The position numbers and the translations under genes were made by a program. DNA of 64,000 nt, from contig NZ_FOBC01000008.1 of the NCBI RefSeq assembly GCF_900109725.1, positions 117,507-181,506 of the forward strand, written 5' to 3'. Below the pieces are notes generated by a model. The model saw only the letters and a program-made list of their open reading frames with translations, was not told the origin of the DNA and made no database searches. This DNA comes from Halomonas daqiaonensis. GTDB taxonomy: Bacteria > Pseudomonadota > Gammaproteobacteria > Pseudomonadales > Halomonadaceae. This document shows, in pieces, positions 9,753 through 17,999 of the stretch; positions within the stretch are counted from its first letter, which is position 1, and each line of letters starts with the position of its first letter.

Positions 9753-10016
9753 TCACTCCTCGACGTGGCTGCCCGGCTCGAATTCAGTCCGCACGCGCAC
9801 CGGCGCCGCCTCGACGGGCTCGTCGAGCACGCTGGCGTCGACCAGTCCATCGGCGATCTCACGCAGGGCCATTACGGTGGGCTTGTCGTTCTCCCAGGGC
9901 AAGAGGGCGTCGCGGGAGCCGCGGGCCAGCTGGCGAGCACGGTGAGTGGAGATCATTACCAGCTTGAAGCGGTTTTCGACGTTTTCCAGACAATCTTCGA
10001 CGGTGACACGTGCCAT
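9753..10016 (-). CDS. rpoZ: DNA-directed RNA polymerase omega subunit RpoZ
   Basis: An 87-residue omega subunit starting [20 protein letters not shown], followed by the conserved [32 protein letters not shown]. It binds the beta-prime C-terminus and helps polymerase assembly; with beta-prime it also forms a ppGpp site, which fits its place next to spoT. The open frame continues upstream to 10154 but the family starts at the ATG at 10016. It lies 66 bases upstream of spoT and about 150 bases downstream of gmk. Confidence 0.96.
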   Translation of the reverse strand: MARVTVEDCLENVENRFKLVMISTHRARQLARGSRDALLPWENDKPTVMALREIADGLVDASVLDEPVEAAPVRVRTEFEPGSHVEE

Positions 10017-10169
10017 GGATGCCTTCCTGAATAATGCTGACGGGCAAAACCCCGGCCGACGTGGGAACGCCCCGGGAATTCCACCAATGGGTAGACCTGA
10101 TAGATTACTCGACGCCCGCTTCCTGTGACAAGCGCCGCGGCAGGGTCCGGACAAGCGCCGTGGCCGGAG

Positions 10170-10790
10170 TCAAGATCCAGACAATAGCGCCGTGAGCAGC
10201 GGGGCATGGTGTTCGCTCACCCGCTCGCGGGTCAGGCGACGGGCGATGACCAGCGATTGCAGCTCGCGCAGCGCGGTAGTGAAGTCGTCGTTGATCACCA
10301 GGTAATCGTACTCGTCATGATGGAACATCTCGTCCACAGCGTCGCGCATGCGCCGGGCGATTACCGCGTGCTCGTCGGTGCCGCGGCTGGCGAGCCGGTG
10401 CTCAAGCTCTTCCCGAGAGGGGGGCAGGATGAACACCGAGACCGCATCCGGCAGCTGCTGGCGAACCTGTCGGGCACCCTGCCAGTCGATCTCGAGGATC
10501 ACGTCCTGGCCGGCGGCGAGCATCGCCTCCACGGCGTGGCGCGAAGTGCCATAATAGTTGTCGAAGACCCGGGCATATTCGAAGAAGTCCCCGTGCTCGA
10601 TCATCGCCTCGAAGGTGGGTACGTCCACGAAGTGGTAGTTGACGCCGTCCACCTCGCCCTCGCGGCGCTCCCGGGTGGTGTGAGAGACCGATACCTGGAT
10701 GCCGTCGAGACTCTCGACCAGCTCGCGCACCAGGCTGGTCTTGCCGGCGCCAGAAGGGGCGGAAACGATGAAGAGCGTACCTTGGGGCAT
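10170..10790 (-). CDS. gmk: Guanylate kinase
   Basis: A 206-residue guanylate kinase converting GMP to GDP with ATP. The P-loop is LFIVSAPSGAGKTSL near the N-terminus. The GMP-binding segment (SVSHTTRERREGEVDGVNYHF) and the lid region (EELEHRLASRGTD) follow. I start it at ATG 10790 (MPQGTLFIV), giving the family length; the longer frame to 10826 adds twelve atypical residues. It heads the gmk-rpoZ-spoT-ridA cluster. In pseudomonads yicC adjoins gmk; here the neighbours are separated by the accessory region and the island. Confidence 0.96.
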   Translation of the reverse strand: MPQGTLFIVSAPSGAGKTSLVRELVESLDGIQVSVSHTTRERREGEVDGVNYHFVDVPTFEAMIEHGDFFEYARVFDNYYGTSRHAVEAMLAAGQDVILEIDWQGARQVRQQLPDAVSVFILPPSREELEHRLASRGTDEHAVIARRMRDAVDEMFHHDEYDYLVINDDFTTALRELQSLVIARRLTRERVSEHHAPLLTALLSGS

Positions 10791-11145
10791 GGCATGGATC
10801 CCTGTTTTCAACGACGGTTTCGACAACAGTGCTTACCGGTTGCGTAAAGGCTTGGCGGCTGTAGAAAGGCGGCAAGTATTGCACAGATAGCAGGGGGGCT
10901 GAATGGCTGGCAGAAGGTGAATGCAAGGAGCTGGCTTGAGATCATCTCGCGGCGTCTGCGAGAAGGTGTTCTACTGGTGTTTCATGACTGGGCGTCTTGT
11001 CATGGAGGATGCACGGCCTGCCGAGGCTGGCTATTCCCCACCCGCCAATCTGGTCCTCTGCTGCCTGGCTAGCTACTGTGACGCGCGGTATCGTCAGGGC
11101 AATCATTAGAAGAAGCGCGAATTCAACATAAGGAAAGACTTATAA
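10791..11145. other. Intergenic region between gmk and the RsbQ-like gene
   Basis: About 355 bases between divergent genes. I see no convincing gene; short frames here have no family pattern. The last part contains the Shine-Dalgarno of the hydrolase gene (ataaggaaag) ahead of its ATG. Promoters for both genes must lie here but none is clear enough to mark. Confidence 0.5.
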
Positions 11146-11961
11146 ATGGGGCGGCAAAGCATACTCCGGCGCAACAACGTGACCTTAACGGGAAGCGGCT
11201 CGAAAACGCTGATGCTGCTTCACGGTTTCGGCTGCGATCAGAACATGTGGCGATTTCTCGTTCCTGCCCTTGGTGATGATTACCGGCTGGTGCTCCTGGA
11301 CTACGTCGGCATGGGGAAATCCGATCTTTCGGCCTTCGACCCTGAGCGCTACGACTCCCTGGAAGGGTATGCACAGGATATCCTGGACGTCACCGAGGCG
11401 CTTGAGCTTGATGAAGTGACGCTGATCGGTCACTCGGTGAGCGGTATCATTTCCCTGCTGGCCGCGATCCAGGCCCCCGAGCGGTTCTCCCGGTTGATCA
11501 TGCTGTCGCCCTCTCCCTGTTTCCTGAATATGCCACCCGATTATTACGGTGGATTCGAATATCAGGATTTAAAGGATCTTATCGACTTGATGGACAAGAA
11601 CTACATTGGCTGGGCGAGTACGCTTGCCCCGCTTGTCATGGGCACTTCCAACGACGATGTCCAGGTGAAAGAGCTGACAGAAAGCTTCTGTTCGACCGAC
11701 CCTCTCGTGGCCAAGACCTTTGCCAAGGCAACCTTCTTTTCAGACTATCGGCATATTCTGCCCAGAGCACGTCATCCAGTGATGCTCCTGCAGAGCAGCA
11801 AGGACACGCTGGCCGCTCCCCATGTCGGCAGATACATGCATGACAGGCTACCGGATAGCGAACTTCGCATCATCGATGCAGAAGGCCACTGCCCGCACAT
11901 GTCGCATCCACAGGCCGTGCTGGCGAACCTTCAGGAGTGGCTGCCCGAGAAGGCATCCTGA
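11146..11961 (+). CDS. RsbQ-type alpha/beta hydrolase
   Basis: A 271-residue alpha/beta hydrolase of the RsbQ/KAI2 group. The HGFGCDQNMWR oxyanion block, DYVGMGKSDL, the nucleophile elbow GHSVSG (Ser97), and the lid segments SPSPCFLNMPPDYYGGF and KNYIGWAS closely follow Bacillus subtilis RsbQ. Asp220 (SSKD) and His248 (GHCPHMSHP) complete the triad. In Bacillus, RsbQ works with the PAS-domain phosphatase RsbP in energy-stress signalling, and plant relatives sense karrikins and strigolactones. Here the stop codon overlaps the ATG of a PAS-GGDEF gene, so the hydrolase probably supplies or gates a ligand for that PAS domain. A GGAAAG site precedes the ATG. Confidence 0.9.
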   Translation: MGRQSILRRNNVTLTGSGSKTLMLLHGFGCDQNMWRFLVPALGDDYRLVLLDYVGMGKSDLSAFDPERYDSLEGYAQDILDVTEALELDEVTLIGHSVSGIISLLAAIQAPERFSRLIMLSPSPCFLNMPPDYYGGFEYQDLKDLIDLMDKNYIGWASTLAPLVMGTSNDDVQVKELTESFCSTDPLVAKTFAKATFFSDYRHILPRARHPVMLLQSSKDTLAAPHVGRYMHDRLPDSELRIIDAEGHCPHMSHPQAVLANLQEWLPEKAS

Positions 11962-12896
11962 TGAAAGAGCCCTCTCTGGACCTCTTCCCCTGCGGATGCA
12001 TGATCACCCCGGGTATGGGCGAGGCAGGCAGTCTTACCATCATCTCCGCCAACCGCTATTTCGAGGAGGTTCTGGGCATTCCCCTTCAAGGCTTGCTTCA
12101 TCAGCCGTTGGTAACGCTGTTGACCCGCGCCTCGGGGATCTTCTTCGATAGCTTCATGCTGCCGATGCTGCTCCATGAGGGACGCTGCGACGAGATCCTT
12201 CTCGATATTCGCACGCCATCCGGGGAAAGGGTCCCCGTCATTGTCAACACCGTTCTGGAAGCCTCCGGAGAACAGCTGATCTACTGGAGCCTGTTCAAGG
12301 CAACCCAGCGCAACAGGCTCGATCAGGAGCTCATCAGTACCAGAAGCCGGCTGGAAGAGAAATCCGCCATGCTGGAGGAACTCACCCGCCGGGATGAACT
12401 GACGGGCCTGCTCAACCGCCGGGAGCTCAGGCGGCGGGCCGATCTGATCCTGGCACAGTCAAGGCGAACCGATGTCTCGGTTGCCGTGCTGATGCTGGAT
12501 ATCGATCACTTCAAGGAGATCAATGACACTCGGGGACATGCCGAAGGTGATCGAATACTGGAGGCGCTGGGCTGCCTGTTCCGTGGACAAGGGCGGGAAG
12601 CCGACATCATCGCACGCGTGGGTGGCGAGGAGTTTGTCTTCATGGCAAGCGGGCTGAACGAGCAAGAGGCTGTTCAGGCAGCCCAGCGGCTGCATGAGCT
12701 CGCAGGTCAGGTGCCAATGGCCGGCGATCCCTTGACGATCAGCATCGGCATCAGCCTGAGCTCGGGCGATTCAGGCCTTACCTACCAGGAACTGTTCAAG
12801 AGGGCCGACATGGCACTCTACGAAGCCAAGTCCGAGGGGCGTAACCGAACCCTGGTGTATAACTCAAACACGCGGAAATTCGATACATCCTCGTGA
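11961..12896 (+). CDS. PAS-GGDEF diguanylate cyclase, partner of the RsbQ-like hydrolase
   Basis: A 311-residue protein. Residues 1-115 form a PAS-like sensor (NRYFEEVLGIPL, RTPSGERVPVIVNTVLEASG), then a short coiled coil (about 117-142), then a GGDEF domain with the intact active-site GGEEF at 221-225. A product-inhibition I-site RxxD (READ, 212-215) lies five residues before it. It should make cyclic di-GMP from GTP and be feedback inhibited. There is no signal peptide or membrane segment, so it is cytosolic. The ATG overlaps the stop of the hydrolase (TGATG), implying translational coupling and a joint function. The PAS domain takes the place that RsbP holds in Bacillus, but the output is a cyclase instead of a phosphatase. 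Confidence 0.9.
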   Translation: MKEPSLDLFPCGCMITPGMGEAGSLTIISANRYFEEVLGIPLQGLLHQPLVTLLTRASGIFFDSFMLPMLLHEGRCDEILLDIRTPSGERVPVIVNTVLEASGEQLIYWSLFKATQRNRLDQELISTRSRLEEKSAMLEELTRRDELTGLLNRRELRRRADLILAQSRRTDVSVAVLMLDIDHFKEINDTRGHAEGDRILEALGCLFRGQGREADIIARVGGEEFVFMASGLNEQEAVQAAQRLHELAGQVPMAGDPLTISIGISLSSGDSGLTYQELFKRADMALYEAKSEGRNRTLVYNSNTRKFDTSS

Positions 12897-13080
12897 CGCT
12901 ATCTCGGGAATGATCTTGCCCAGCATTGGTGGACACCGACCTAAGCGATCAGCTGGGCTTAGAAGGCCTCCGGGCTGGCCGTTCCAGCGTGCCCGTCAGG
13001 GCGAGGCCTCGGAGAATGCCGTACTGCGCATCCTGGAAGAAACCCCCACGGCTCAAGAGACCTGATGAAGACTGAGATAC

Positions 13081-14943
13081 TCACCCGGTCACCACGCGAT
13101 CTCGTCCCAACGCCTTGGCCTCGTAGAGGCGCTGGTCACCGACACGCATGAGCGAATCTATGTCCTTACCGTCCTGGCCCATCTGGGCGCAGCCCACGCT
13201 GACGGTGATCTTCAGCACCTTGTCGTTCAGTTTGATCTCCAGGTCATGAAGGGCCGAACGAATGCGCTCGGCGATCTCGCCCGCCTGCTGATTGTCGGCA
13301 TCCGGCAGCAAGACCTGGAATTCCTCGCCCCCCACCCGGGCCAGCAGGTCGCTGGGCCTCAGGTTCTGTTGCATTGTCGAGGCCACCTGCTTGAGCACCT
13401 GGTCACCGACCTGGTGTCCATGGACGTCGTTGACCGTCTTGAAGTGATCGAGATCCAGGCACAGGAGTGACAGGGGCGTGCCGTTACGCTGAGCCCGGGC
13501 GAGTTCTCGCCTGGCCTGTCTCATCAACTGGCGTCGATTGGCCGCGCCGGTGAGCCAGTCAGTGGCGGCCTGCTGGGTCAGTCGGGCATTGGCCTCCTGC
13601 AGGGCTTGCGTTCGTTCGGCCACGCGGTGTTCCAGTTCTTCTTCCGCGCGCTTGAGTTCCGTCAGGTCGTGCTGCACGCCCACGAAGTGGGTAACCCGAC
13701 CATGGGAATCGCTCACCGGGGCCAGACTCAGCTCGATCCACAGCGGCTGGCCGTCGCGGCGGTAGTTGCGTACCAGGGTCCGTACCGGCTGCTGGCGGCG
13801 CAGGGCATCACGAACCTCCCTTACGCCTTCCTGGTGATCATCGCCGTGCTGCAGGAAGCGGCAATTCCGGCCAATGGCCTCGTCACGCGAGTACCCGAAC
13901 AGGGTTTCGAAGGTGTCGTTGACCCAGATGATGGGATCGTCGTGGCGCCGCGCATCGGTGATGATGACCGCGTCGTTGATGGACTCCATCGTGCGCTCGA
14001 ACAGGCGCAGCCGCATGCGCTGGGTCCCGATCTCGTCCAGCAGCAGGCCGACGCCAATTCCCACGGTCGCCGTGACCGCGAGAAATTGCTGCAGGGCGAG
14101 GATGGTGCCTTCCGGATCCTCGTCCTGCAGCGGCCAGGACTCATGCACGGTCCAGGCGATAGCGGTGGCGGCCACCAGCGCCACCAGCGCCACCGCGCCG
14201 AGCACGCCAAAGCGCGCCGCTGCCCACAGCACCGGCAGCAGCAATAACACCAGTGACAGCGGGTGACCGGGCTCCTCCGCCGCAGCCGTGGCCATGAGCA
14301 CCATGCCCATAACGCCCAGCAGCAGTAGCAGCGCACCCGCTTCGAGCAGACGCCTGCGGGTCCAGGCCTGAAACATTTCGCTATACTGGCGTGTGACGAT
14401 GACCAGGAGCGGCGTCAGCAGCACAAGCCCCAGGGCATCGCCGAACCACCACAACTGCCAATGGGCAAGATACTCGCTCCCCTCTCCGGCCAGCCCGCAA
14501 TACACTCCCGCGCCGAATAGCGCGGCGATCCCGGCCGCCAGCAAGGGGCCGAACAGCAGGAAGTAGCCGCCACGGGCGAGGCTGTCAAAATCGAAACGGG
14601 GACCGGTTAACCAGCGGATCAGCGAGGCCGCGAGGAAGGCTTCGAACAGGTTGATCAGGCCGAAGGATACTGCCGCCCACGGCGGAAAGACGGGGATGTC
14701 CGCGATGATCTCCGCGACCATCACCGCCGGGATGATCCACGCCCAACGCCGCACGGGCAGCAGCAGCAGTGCCGCCAGCGCCACGGCATTGGGGGGCCAG
14801 ATGATGGCATTGCCGTCGGGCGAGATGGTCTGGGTCACGCCCAGCCAGGCCCCGACGAAATAGCCAAGCCCCACGACGGCCATGATGGCCAGGCCGATCA
14901 GCCATTCCGGTCGTTGTGTTTGCGGCTTCGAGTGCGTGGGCAT
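13081..14943 (-). CDS. MASE1-LOV-GGDEF diguanylate cyclase (putative membrane blue-light sensor)
   Basis: A 620-residue protein. The first 300 residues are a MASE1-type integral membrane sensor with about eight hydrophobic segments (for example AIIWPPNAVALAALLLLPV). Residues 320-430 are a PAS domain of LOV type: GRNCRFLQ at 358-365 with the photoactive cysteine at 361, an NYRRDG block at 393-398 and GVQHDLT at 422-428. A coiled coil (430-460) leads to a GGDEF domain with GGEEF at 538-542 and an I-site RPSD at 529-532. One FMN-contacting position, usually Asn after the FW pair, is Ile403 here. Predicted role: light-regulated cyclic di-GMP synthesis at the inner membrane. Photoactivity is an inference from the LOV signature. 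Confidence 0.88.
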   Translation of the reverse strand: MPTHSKPQTQRPEWLIGLAIMAVVGLGYFVGAWLGVTQTISPDGNAIIWPPNAVALAALLLLPVRRWAWIIPAVMVAEIIADIPVFPPWAAVSFGLINLFEAFLAASLIRWLTGPRFDFDSLARGGYFLLFGPLLAAGIAALFGAGVYCGLAGEGSEYLAHWQLWWFGDALGLVLLTPLLVIVTRQYSEMFQAWTRRRLLEAGALLLLLGVMGMVLMATAAAEEPGHPLSLVLLLLPVLWAAARFGVLGAVALVALVAATAIAWTVHESWPLQDEDPEGTILALQQFLAVTATVGIGVGLLLDEIGTQRMRLRLFERTMESINDAVIITDARRHDDPIIWVNDTFETLFGYSRDEAIGRNCRFLQHGDDHQEGVREVRDALRRQQPVRTLVRNYRRDGQPLWIELSLAPVSDSHGRVTHFVGVQHDLTELKRAEEELEHRVAERTQALQEANARLTQQAATDWLTGAANRRQLMRQARRELARAQRNGTPLSLLCLDLDHFKTVNDVHGHQVGDQVLKQVASTMQQNLRPSDLLARVGGEEFQVLLPDADNQQAGEIAERIRSALHDLEIKLNDKVLKITVSVGCAQMGQDGKDIDSLMRVGDQRLYEAKALGRDRVVTG

Positions 14944-15260
14944 GGGTTTCCTGCTGGGGTGCCCGACCTATGCCGACACCTTGGGGATCTTGACATCCAG
15001 GCCTCTACAAGCGCCGCGTCTAAATAAGTAGTCTGCATGCATTTTTTGGGGCCAGCAATTCCTGAAAGGACTGGGTTGAGATCGGACTCCAAAAATGCCG
15101 GGCAACATCAGCCTGATCGATACGTGCTCCTCTACCTCTACCCCTGAGGCATGACAAATGCCTTCCTGTTGCCGACAGCCGCCCATACAAAAGGCCGCTG
15201 ATCATCGATCGGCGGCCTTCAGTGTTACCTCAAACCGGCACTAGCCGGCCGGAAGGCGTA
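14944..15260. other. Intergenic region between the LOV cyclase and the phasin gene
   Basis: About 317 bases upstream of the LOV cyclase and downstream of the phasin gene. Apart from the phasin terminator near 15,200 I see no gene or repeat. It must contain the promoter of the LOV cyclase gene. Confidence 0.5.
15191..15219 (-). terminator. Probable rho-independent terminator of the phasin gene
   Basis: An inverted repeat AAGGCCGC ... GCGGCCTT with a central loop, followed on the minus strand by TTTTG. It lies about 40 bases past the phasin stop codon. Confidence 0.65.
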
Positions 15261-15674
15261 TCAGGAAGCCTTGGCAGCCTTGGGGGCCGCTTCCTTGACA
15301 GCCTTGGTAGCAGTCTCGGTGCTTTCCTTGATGCCTTCCTGGGCCTTCTGGACATTCTCTTCGGTCAGCTTCTGGCTTTCCGCGGCGAACTCCTGCTGCA
15401 GGGAGACGACTTTCTCGGTGTCTGTCTTCAGGCGCTCGGTGAGTTCCTGAGCGACCTTCTGCTGGCCTTCCATGTAGCTTTTCAGGCCTTCGGCATCCTT
15501 GACTTCCATCAGGCTGCGCAGCTGCGACAGGTTGGTGTCGGTGTAGGCCTTGGCGGCGTCGAGCTGAGCGTTGACCAGCTTCTCGGTGAAGTCGACAGAC
15601 AGGGCAGCGTAGGCACGCGCCGGGCCGAACATCATGCTCTCGAATTGCTTGGTGTCAAAGTTGAAGTTGCTCAT
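15261..15674 (-). CDS. Phasin family protein (polyhydroxyalkanoate granule-associated)
   Basis: A 137-residue amphipathic helical protein: SNFNFDTKQFESMMFGPAR, ALSVDFTEKLVNAQLDAAKA, then long heptad-like stretches and an Ala/Lys-rich tail (KAVKEAAPKAAKAS). This is the standard phasin layout. Phasins coat polyhydroxyalkanoate granules and modulate synthase activity. No PHA synthase or depolymerase gene is adjacent. A GGAGG site lies upstream of the ATG. Halomonads commonly carry such free-standing phasins. Confidence 0.85.
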   Translation of the reverse strand: MSNFNFDTKQFESMMFGPARAYAALSVDFTEKLVNAQLDAAKAYTDTNLSQLRSLMEVKDAEGLKSYMEGQQKVAQELTERLKTDTEKVVSLQQEFAAESQKLTEENVQKAQEGIKESTETATKAVKEAAPKAAKAS

Positions 15675-15933
15675 CTGAAGAACCTCCGGGTTCTGAACGA
15701 ACGGGAGATCCCCGCTCTGATGTTGTTCACACTAACAGGAATATTTGTGCAGTGCAACATGGATTCCGGTAGTAGCCTTCCGGCGCTGACAGGGGGAGCA
15801 GGTCGACGGCCTTGATGGCGGGGTCACACGCTATCAGCCAGTGCTTGGCCACGAGGCCCTGCTGATGGGGCCCTAGGCATCGAGCGTGAAGAGCGGCTGG
15901 AGCGCCTGGTGCATACCTGCTCCCGGGTACGCC
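15675..15933. other. Upstream region of the phasin gene
   Basis: About 260 bases with no clear gene. The part next to the phasin ATG holds its ribosome binding site and presumably its promoter. The rest leads into the receiver-domain remnant. Confidence 0.45.
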
Positions 15934-16026
15934 ATGTCACCTGAACACCTGACGCAGACGGTACTCGTCGTCGATGATTCACCGGACATTTACCGGCTCG
16001 TAGGGGCGCGCCTGGCTTCCGACGGG
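15934..16026 (+). pseudogene. Remnant of a response-regulator receiver domain
   Basis: The frame reads MSPEHLTQTVLVVDDSPDIY then RLVGARLASDGG. This is the first beta strand, acidic pair (VVDDSPD) and first helix of a CheY-like receiver. The homology then stops where the frame enters the antisense of the flaG gene. Only about 30 of the roughly 120 residues of a receiver remain, so this is a decayed 5' fragment. Confidence 0.6.
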
Positions 16027-16034
16027 GGGTGTGA

Positions 16035-16403
16035 TCACGCTTCGAGCCGGATCAGCAGCCCCTGTAGCTCTTCCATGCGCTCGGAAATCTTCAGTACCTC
16101 CTCTGCCGGGATCTGTCGGATCACCTCTCCGTTGTCGCGATCCACGATGCGCGTGATGAGTCGCGACGTCTCTTCACTCAACTCGAATTCCAGGCCATAA
16201 GGGCGTAACACCTCATTGATGCGCCGCGTCGGTTCGACCAGAGCGTCTTTGCTGATAGGCTCCGCCCCACTCGCCCCTTGGGCCACCACTCCGCCCGGTG
16301 GAGGCAGGTTGCCCAACATGCTCTCCAGCCGCTGGTGGGCGGTCAGAGAGGAAAACGGTGAGGCCTGAGGAGACGAAGTGGCATCGGTAAGGGGAGAGGT
16401 CAT
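16035..16403 (-). CDS. FlaG family flagellar protein
   Basis: A 122-residue protein. The C-terminal half (GLEFELSEETSRLITRIVDRD, then GEVIRQIPAEEVLKISERM) is the FlaG domain found next to flagellin genes. The N-terminal 70 residues are low complexity and Pro/Ser-rich. FlaG influences filament length in some bacteria; its mechanism is not settled. Here it stands alone with no other flagellar genes nearby. An AAAGG site precedes the ATG. Confidence 0.83.
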   Translation of the reverse strand: MTSPLTDATSSPQASPFSSLTAHQRLESMLGNLPPPGGVVAQGASGAEPISKDALVEPTRRINEVLRPYGLEFELSEETSRLITRIVDRDNGEVIRQIPAEEVLKISERMEELQGLLIRLEA

Positions 16404-16499
16404 AGCCAGTTACCTTTCTTGTTCGGTGATGTCGGCGTCATGACGCCGCGGTATGTCTTGGCGTTATCCCTTTACTATCGGCCGTGTCTGGTTCTGGCT

Positions 16500-16800
16500 T
16501 TAATACTGGCGCCTCACCTCGGACCGATCGAGCTGAAGCTAGGGGATTCGCTGGCCGAGTCGGGATAGACGATCGGCCATGCCTATTTCCCGACGGATGC
16601 CACCATATTGTTACTATCCGCCATGGAAGATGGTGATTCGACAGAGACTGCCGTCGTCGGTGCCGAGGGTGTCGTTGGCATTGCGCTTTTCATGGGCCGC
16701 GGAACCATGCCGAGATGTGCCATCGTGCAGAGCGCCGGCAGCGCCTACCGCCTCAAGGGGCCACTGGTAAAGACCGAGTTCGATCATCCAGGACCCTTCA
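16500..16800 (+). pseudogene. Decayed Crp/Fnr-family regulator fragment
   Basis: One frame reads LILAPHLGPIELKLGDSLAE, an in-frame TAG at 16,566, then HAYFPTDATILLLSAMEDGD and STETAVVGAEGVVGIALFMG, ending SAGSAYRLKGPLVKTEFDHP. This is the cyclic nucleotide-binding-like domain of Crp/Fnr relatives with the typical YFPTD and VVG-EG-VG blocks. The DNA-binding helix-turn-helix is missing and homology ends near 16,800, about 55 bases before the island boundary. It is a pseudogene with a nonsense codon and a lost 3' half. Confidence 0.75.
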
Positions 16801-16855
16801 CTTGGCTTATAATCGATGAAAAACAGTGCATTATGGGTTGTGGTAGATAGGCGTA

Positions 16856-16879
16856 GACATCACTCGATGTTCTGGATCT
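16856..16879. repeat. attL: left direct repeat, copy of the yicC 3' end
   Basis: The 24 bases starting gacatcactcgatg and ending ctggatct are identical to 55,616-55,639. Extending four bases left gives 27 of 28 matches. The repeat reproduces the last seven codon positions of yicC (antisense), which marks the original crossover region. Confidence 0.9.
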
Positions 16880-17285
16880 TAAAATGGTATTTCAATATTT
16901 TCCATTTCAAAATCAGTGGCTTGAATGGTTTGTTGGTGACAAAAACATGGCAGTACTCCCCAATGTACTCCCCGATAGGCAGCGGCTACATGCCACAGCC
17001 AGGTCAGTCAGGGCGCTGCCCGGGGAGGAGGACTGGAAGCCTTCTACCCTGAATCCAAGCAATAAGCGCCACACCCGTGGCTATCGGCGGCTGCGTCGCC
17101 GCCTCTGCCAAGGCCAAGACTGTCGAGCCTGAACGTCATGGCGACACTCAGCATGTCACCCGAGCGTCAGGTCCGATAGCTGCGTTCGGTTCCTGACCAG
17201 CCCCCTGATGCCCTCTCTTAGTTAAACAACACGCTGTAAGCATGTCGAGGGTGCAGGTCTTTTCCTTTCGATTTCCAGCGCCCTT
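16880..17285. other. Left end of the island, non-coding, with integrase arm-like repeats
   Basis: About 400 bases without a convincing gene. Two copies of gtactcccc start at 16,953 and 16,965, spaced 12 bases. The same pair with the same spacing occurs near the right end (55,492 and 55,504), so these are likely binding sites of the integrase or an excision factor. Confidence 0.65.
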
Positions 17286-17999
17286 TTATTTCCCCTTGTG
17301 AATTAATTGCTGCGTATTTAACTTTGTTACTACGTCCAATGGGAATGTCTTTGGAGTCCAGGATTGGACTCTTTTTAAGGCCTTGTTTATGGTTTCGCTT
17401 TCAGACATAAACCTCTCTTCTTTAAATTCTTTAGTCCCGATGTGTTCGTGAATTGAAGAGTGATTAGCCTTAAAGGCATCCATTTCGTATTGGATCATTT
17501 TTTTCAAATTTTCCTCCAGTAGATATAAGAGGATATTGGTGTACATTTCAATTTCAAAAACTTTACGTTTGTGAGCTCCCCTCGTTATTTCGAGTCTTTG
17601 GGAAAACACATCTTTCTGCCTTTTTATTTCATTTCTCAGTTCTTCATTCCTTTGGGTTTCGTCGTCTATAAGTTCTTCTAGTGTCTCGCTTTGAGTCTTC
17701 CCTTTTTTCTTTGATAGGTTGTTTAGTTTCTTCTTTTTTTCATTGCTTATTATCAAGCTGAATTCGGTCTTTCCATGTCTCTTTTTTCTCAGTTTTCTCT
17801 GCCTCCAAGCAGCCTTCATGGATCTTACGGCTAGGATATAGGCAGGGTTGTTAAAAGAGCCTTGGTCAAGTGTTATTAGATAGTTGTAGGGGTCGGGTGG
17901 ATTGGAGTTGTACGAGACGTTTTTATCATGGAGGTAATTAGTAGCCCACAAAAGTTGCTCAATATCATTTGGTTTTAACCATTTATAAAGTTCGGTCAT
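17286..17999 (-). CDS. MatP-like ribbon-helix-helix DNA-binding protein
   Basis: A 237-residue, AT-rich gene. Residues 66-118 read RQRKLRKKRHGKTEFSLIIS, then NEKKKKLNNLSKKKGKTQSE and TLEELIDDETQRNEE. This matches the ribbon-helix-helix part of the Ter-macrodomain protein MatP (RRKRH..., [25 protein letters not shown] in Escherichia coli). The N-terminal 65 residues could correspond to MatP's helical domain. The C-terminal 120 residues are helical, probably coiled coil, and longer than in MatP (150 residues in total). An AAGGAAAGG site precedes the ATG. About 55 bases upstream is a repeat array with 13-bp phasing. Likely a DNA-organising, partition or autoregulatory protein of the island; function is inferred. 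Confidence 0.7.
   Translation of the reverse strand: MTELYKWLKPNDIEQLLWATNYLHDKNVSYNSNPPDPYNYLITLDQGSFNNPAYILAVRSMKAAWRQRKLRKKRHGKTEFSLIISNEKKKKLNNLSKKKGKTQSETLEELIDDETQRNEELRNEIKRQKDVFSQRLEITRGAHKRKVFEIEMYTNILLYLLEENLKKMIQYEMDAFKANHSSIHEHIGTKEFKEERFMSESETINKALKRVQSWTPKTFPLDVVTKLNTQQLIHKGK

Noticed and set aside
8622..10034. Long plus-strand open frame across spoT and rpoZ
   Set aside because: Antisense of conserved genes, with composition typical of a shadow frame.
16884..17132. Short frames at the left end of the island
   Set aside because: They overlap the integrase arm repeats, lack ribosome sites and show no family pattern.
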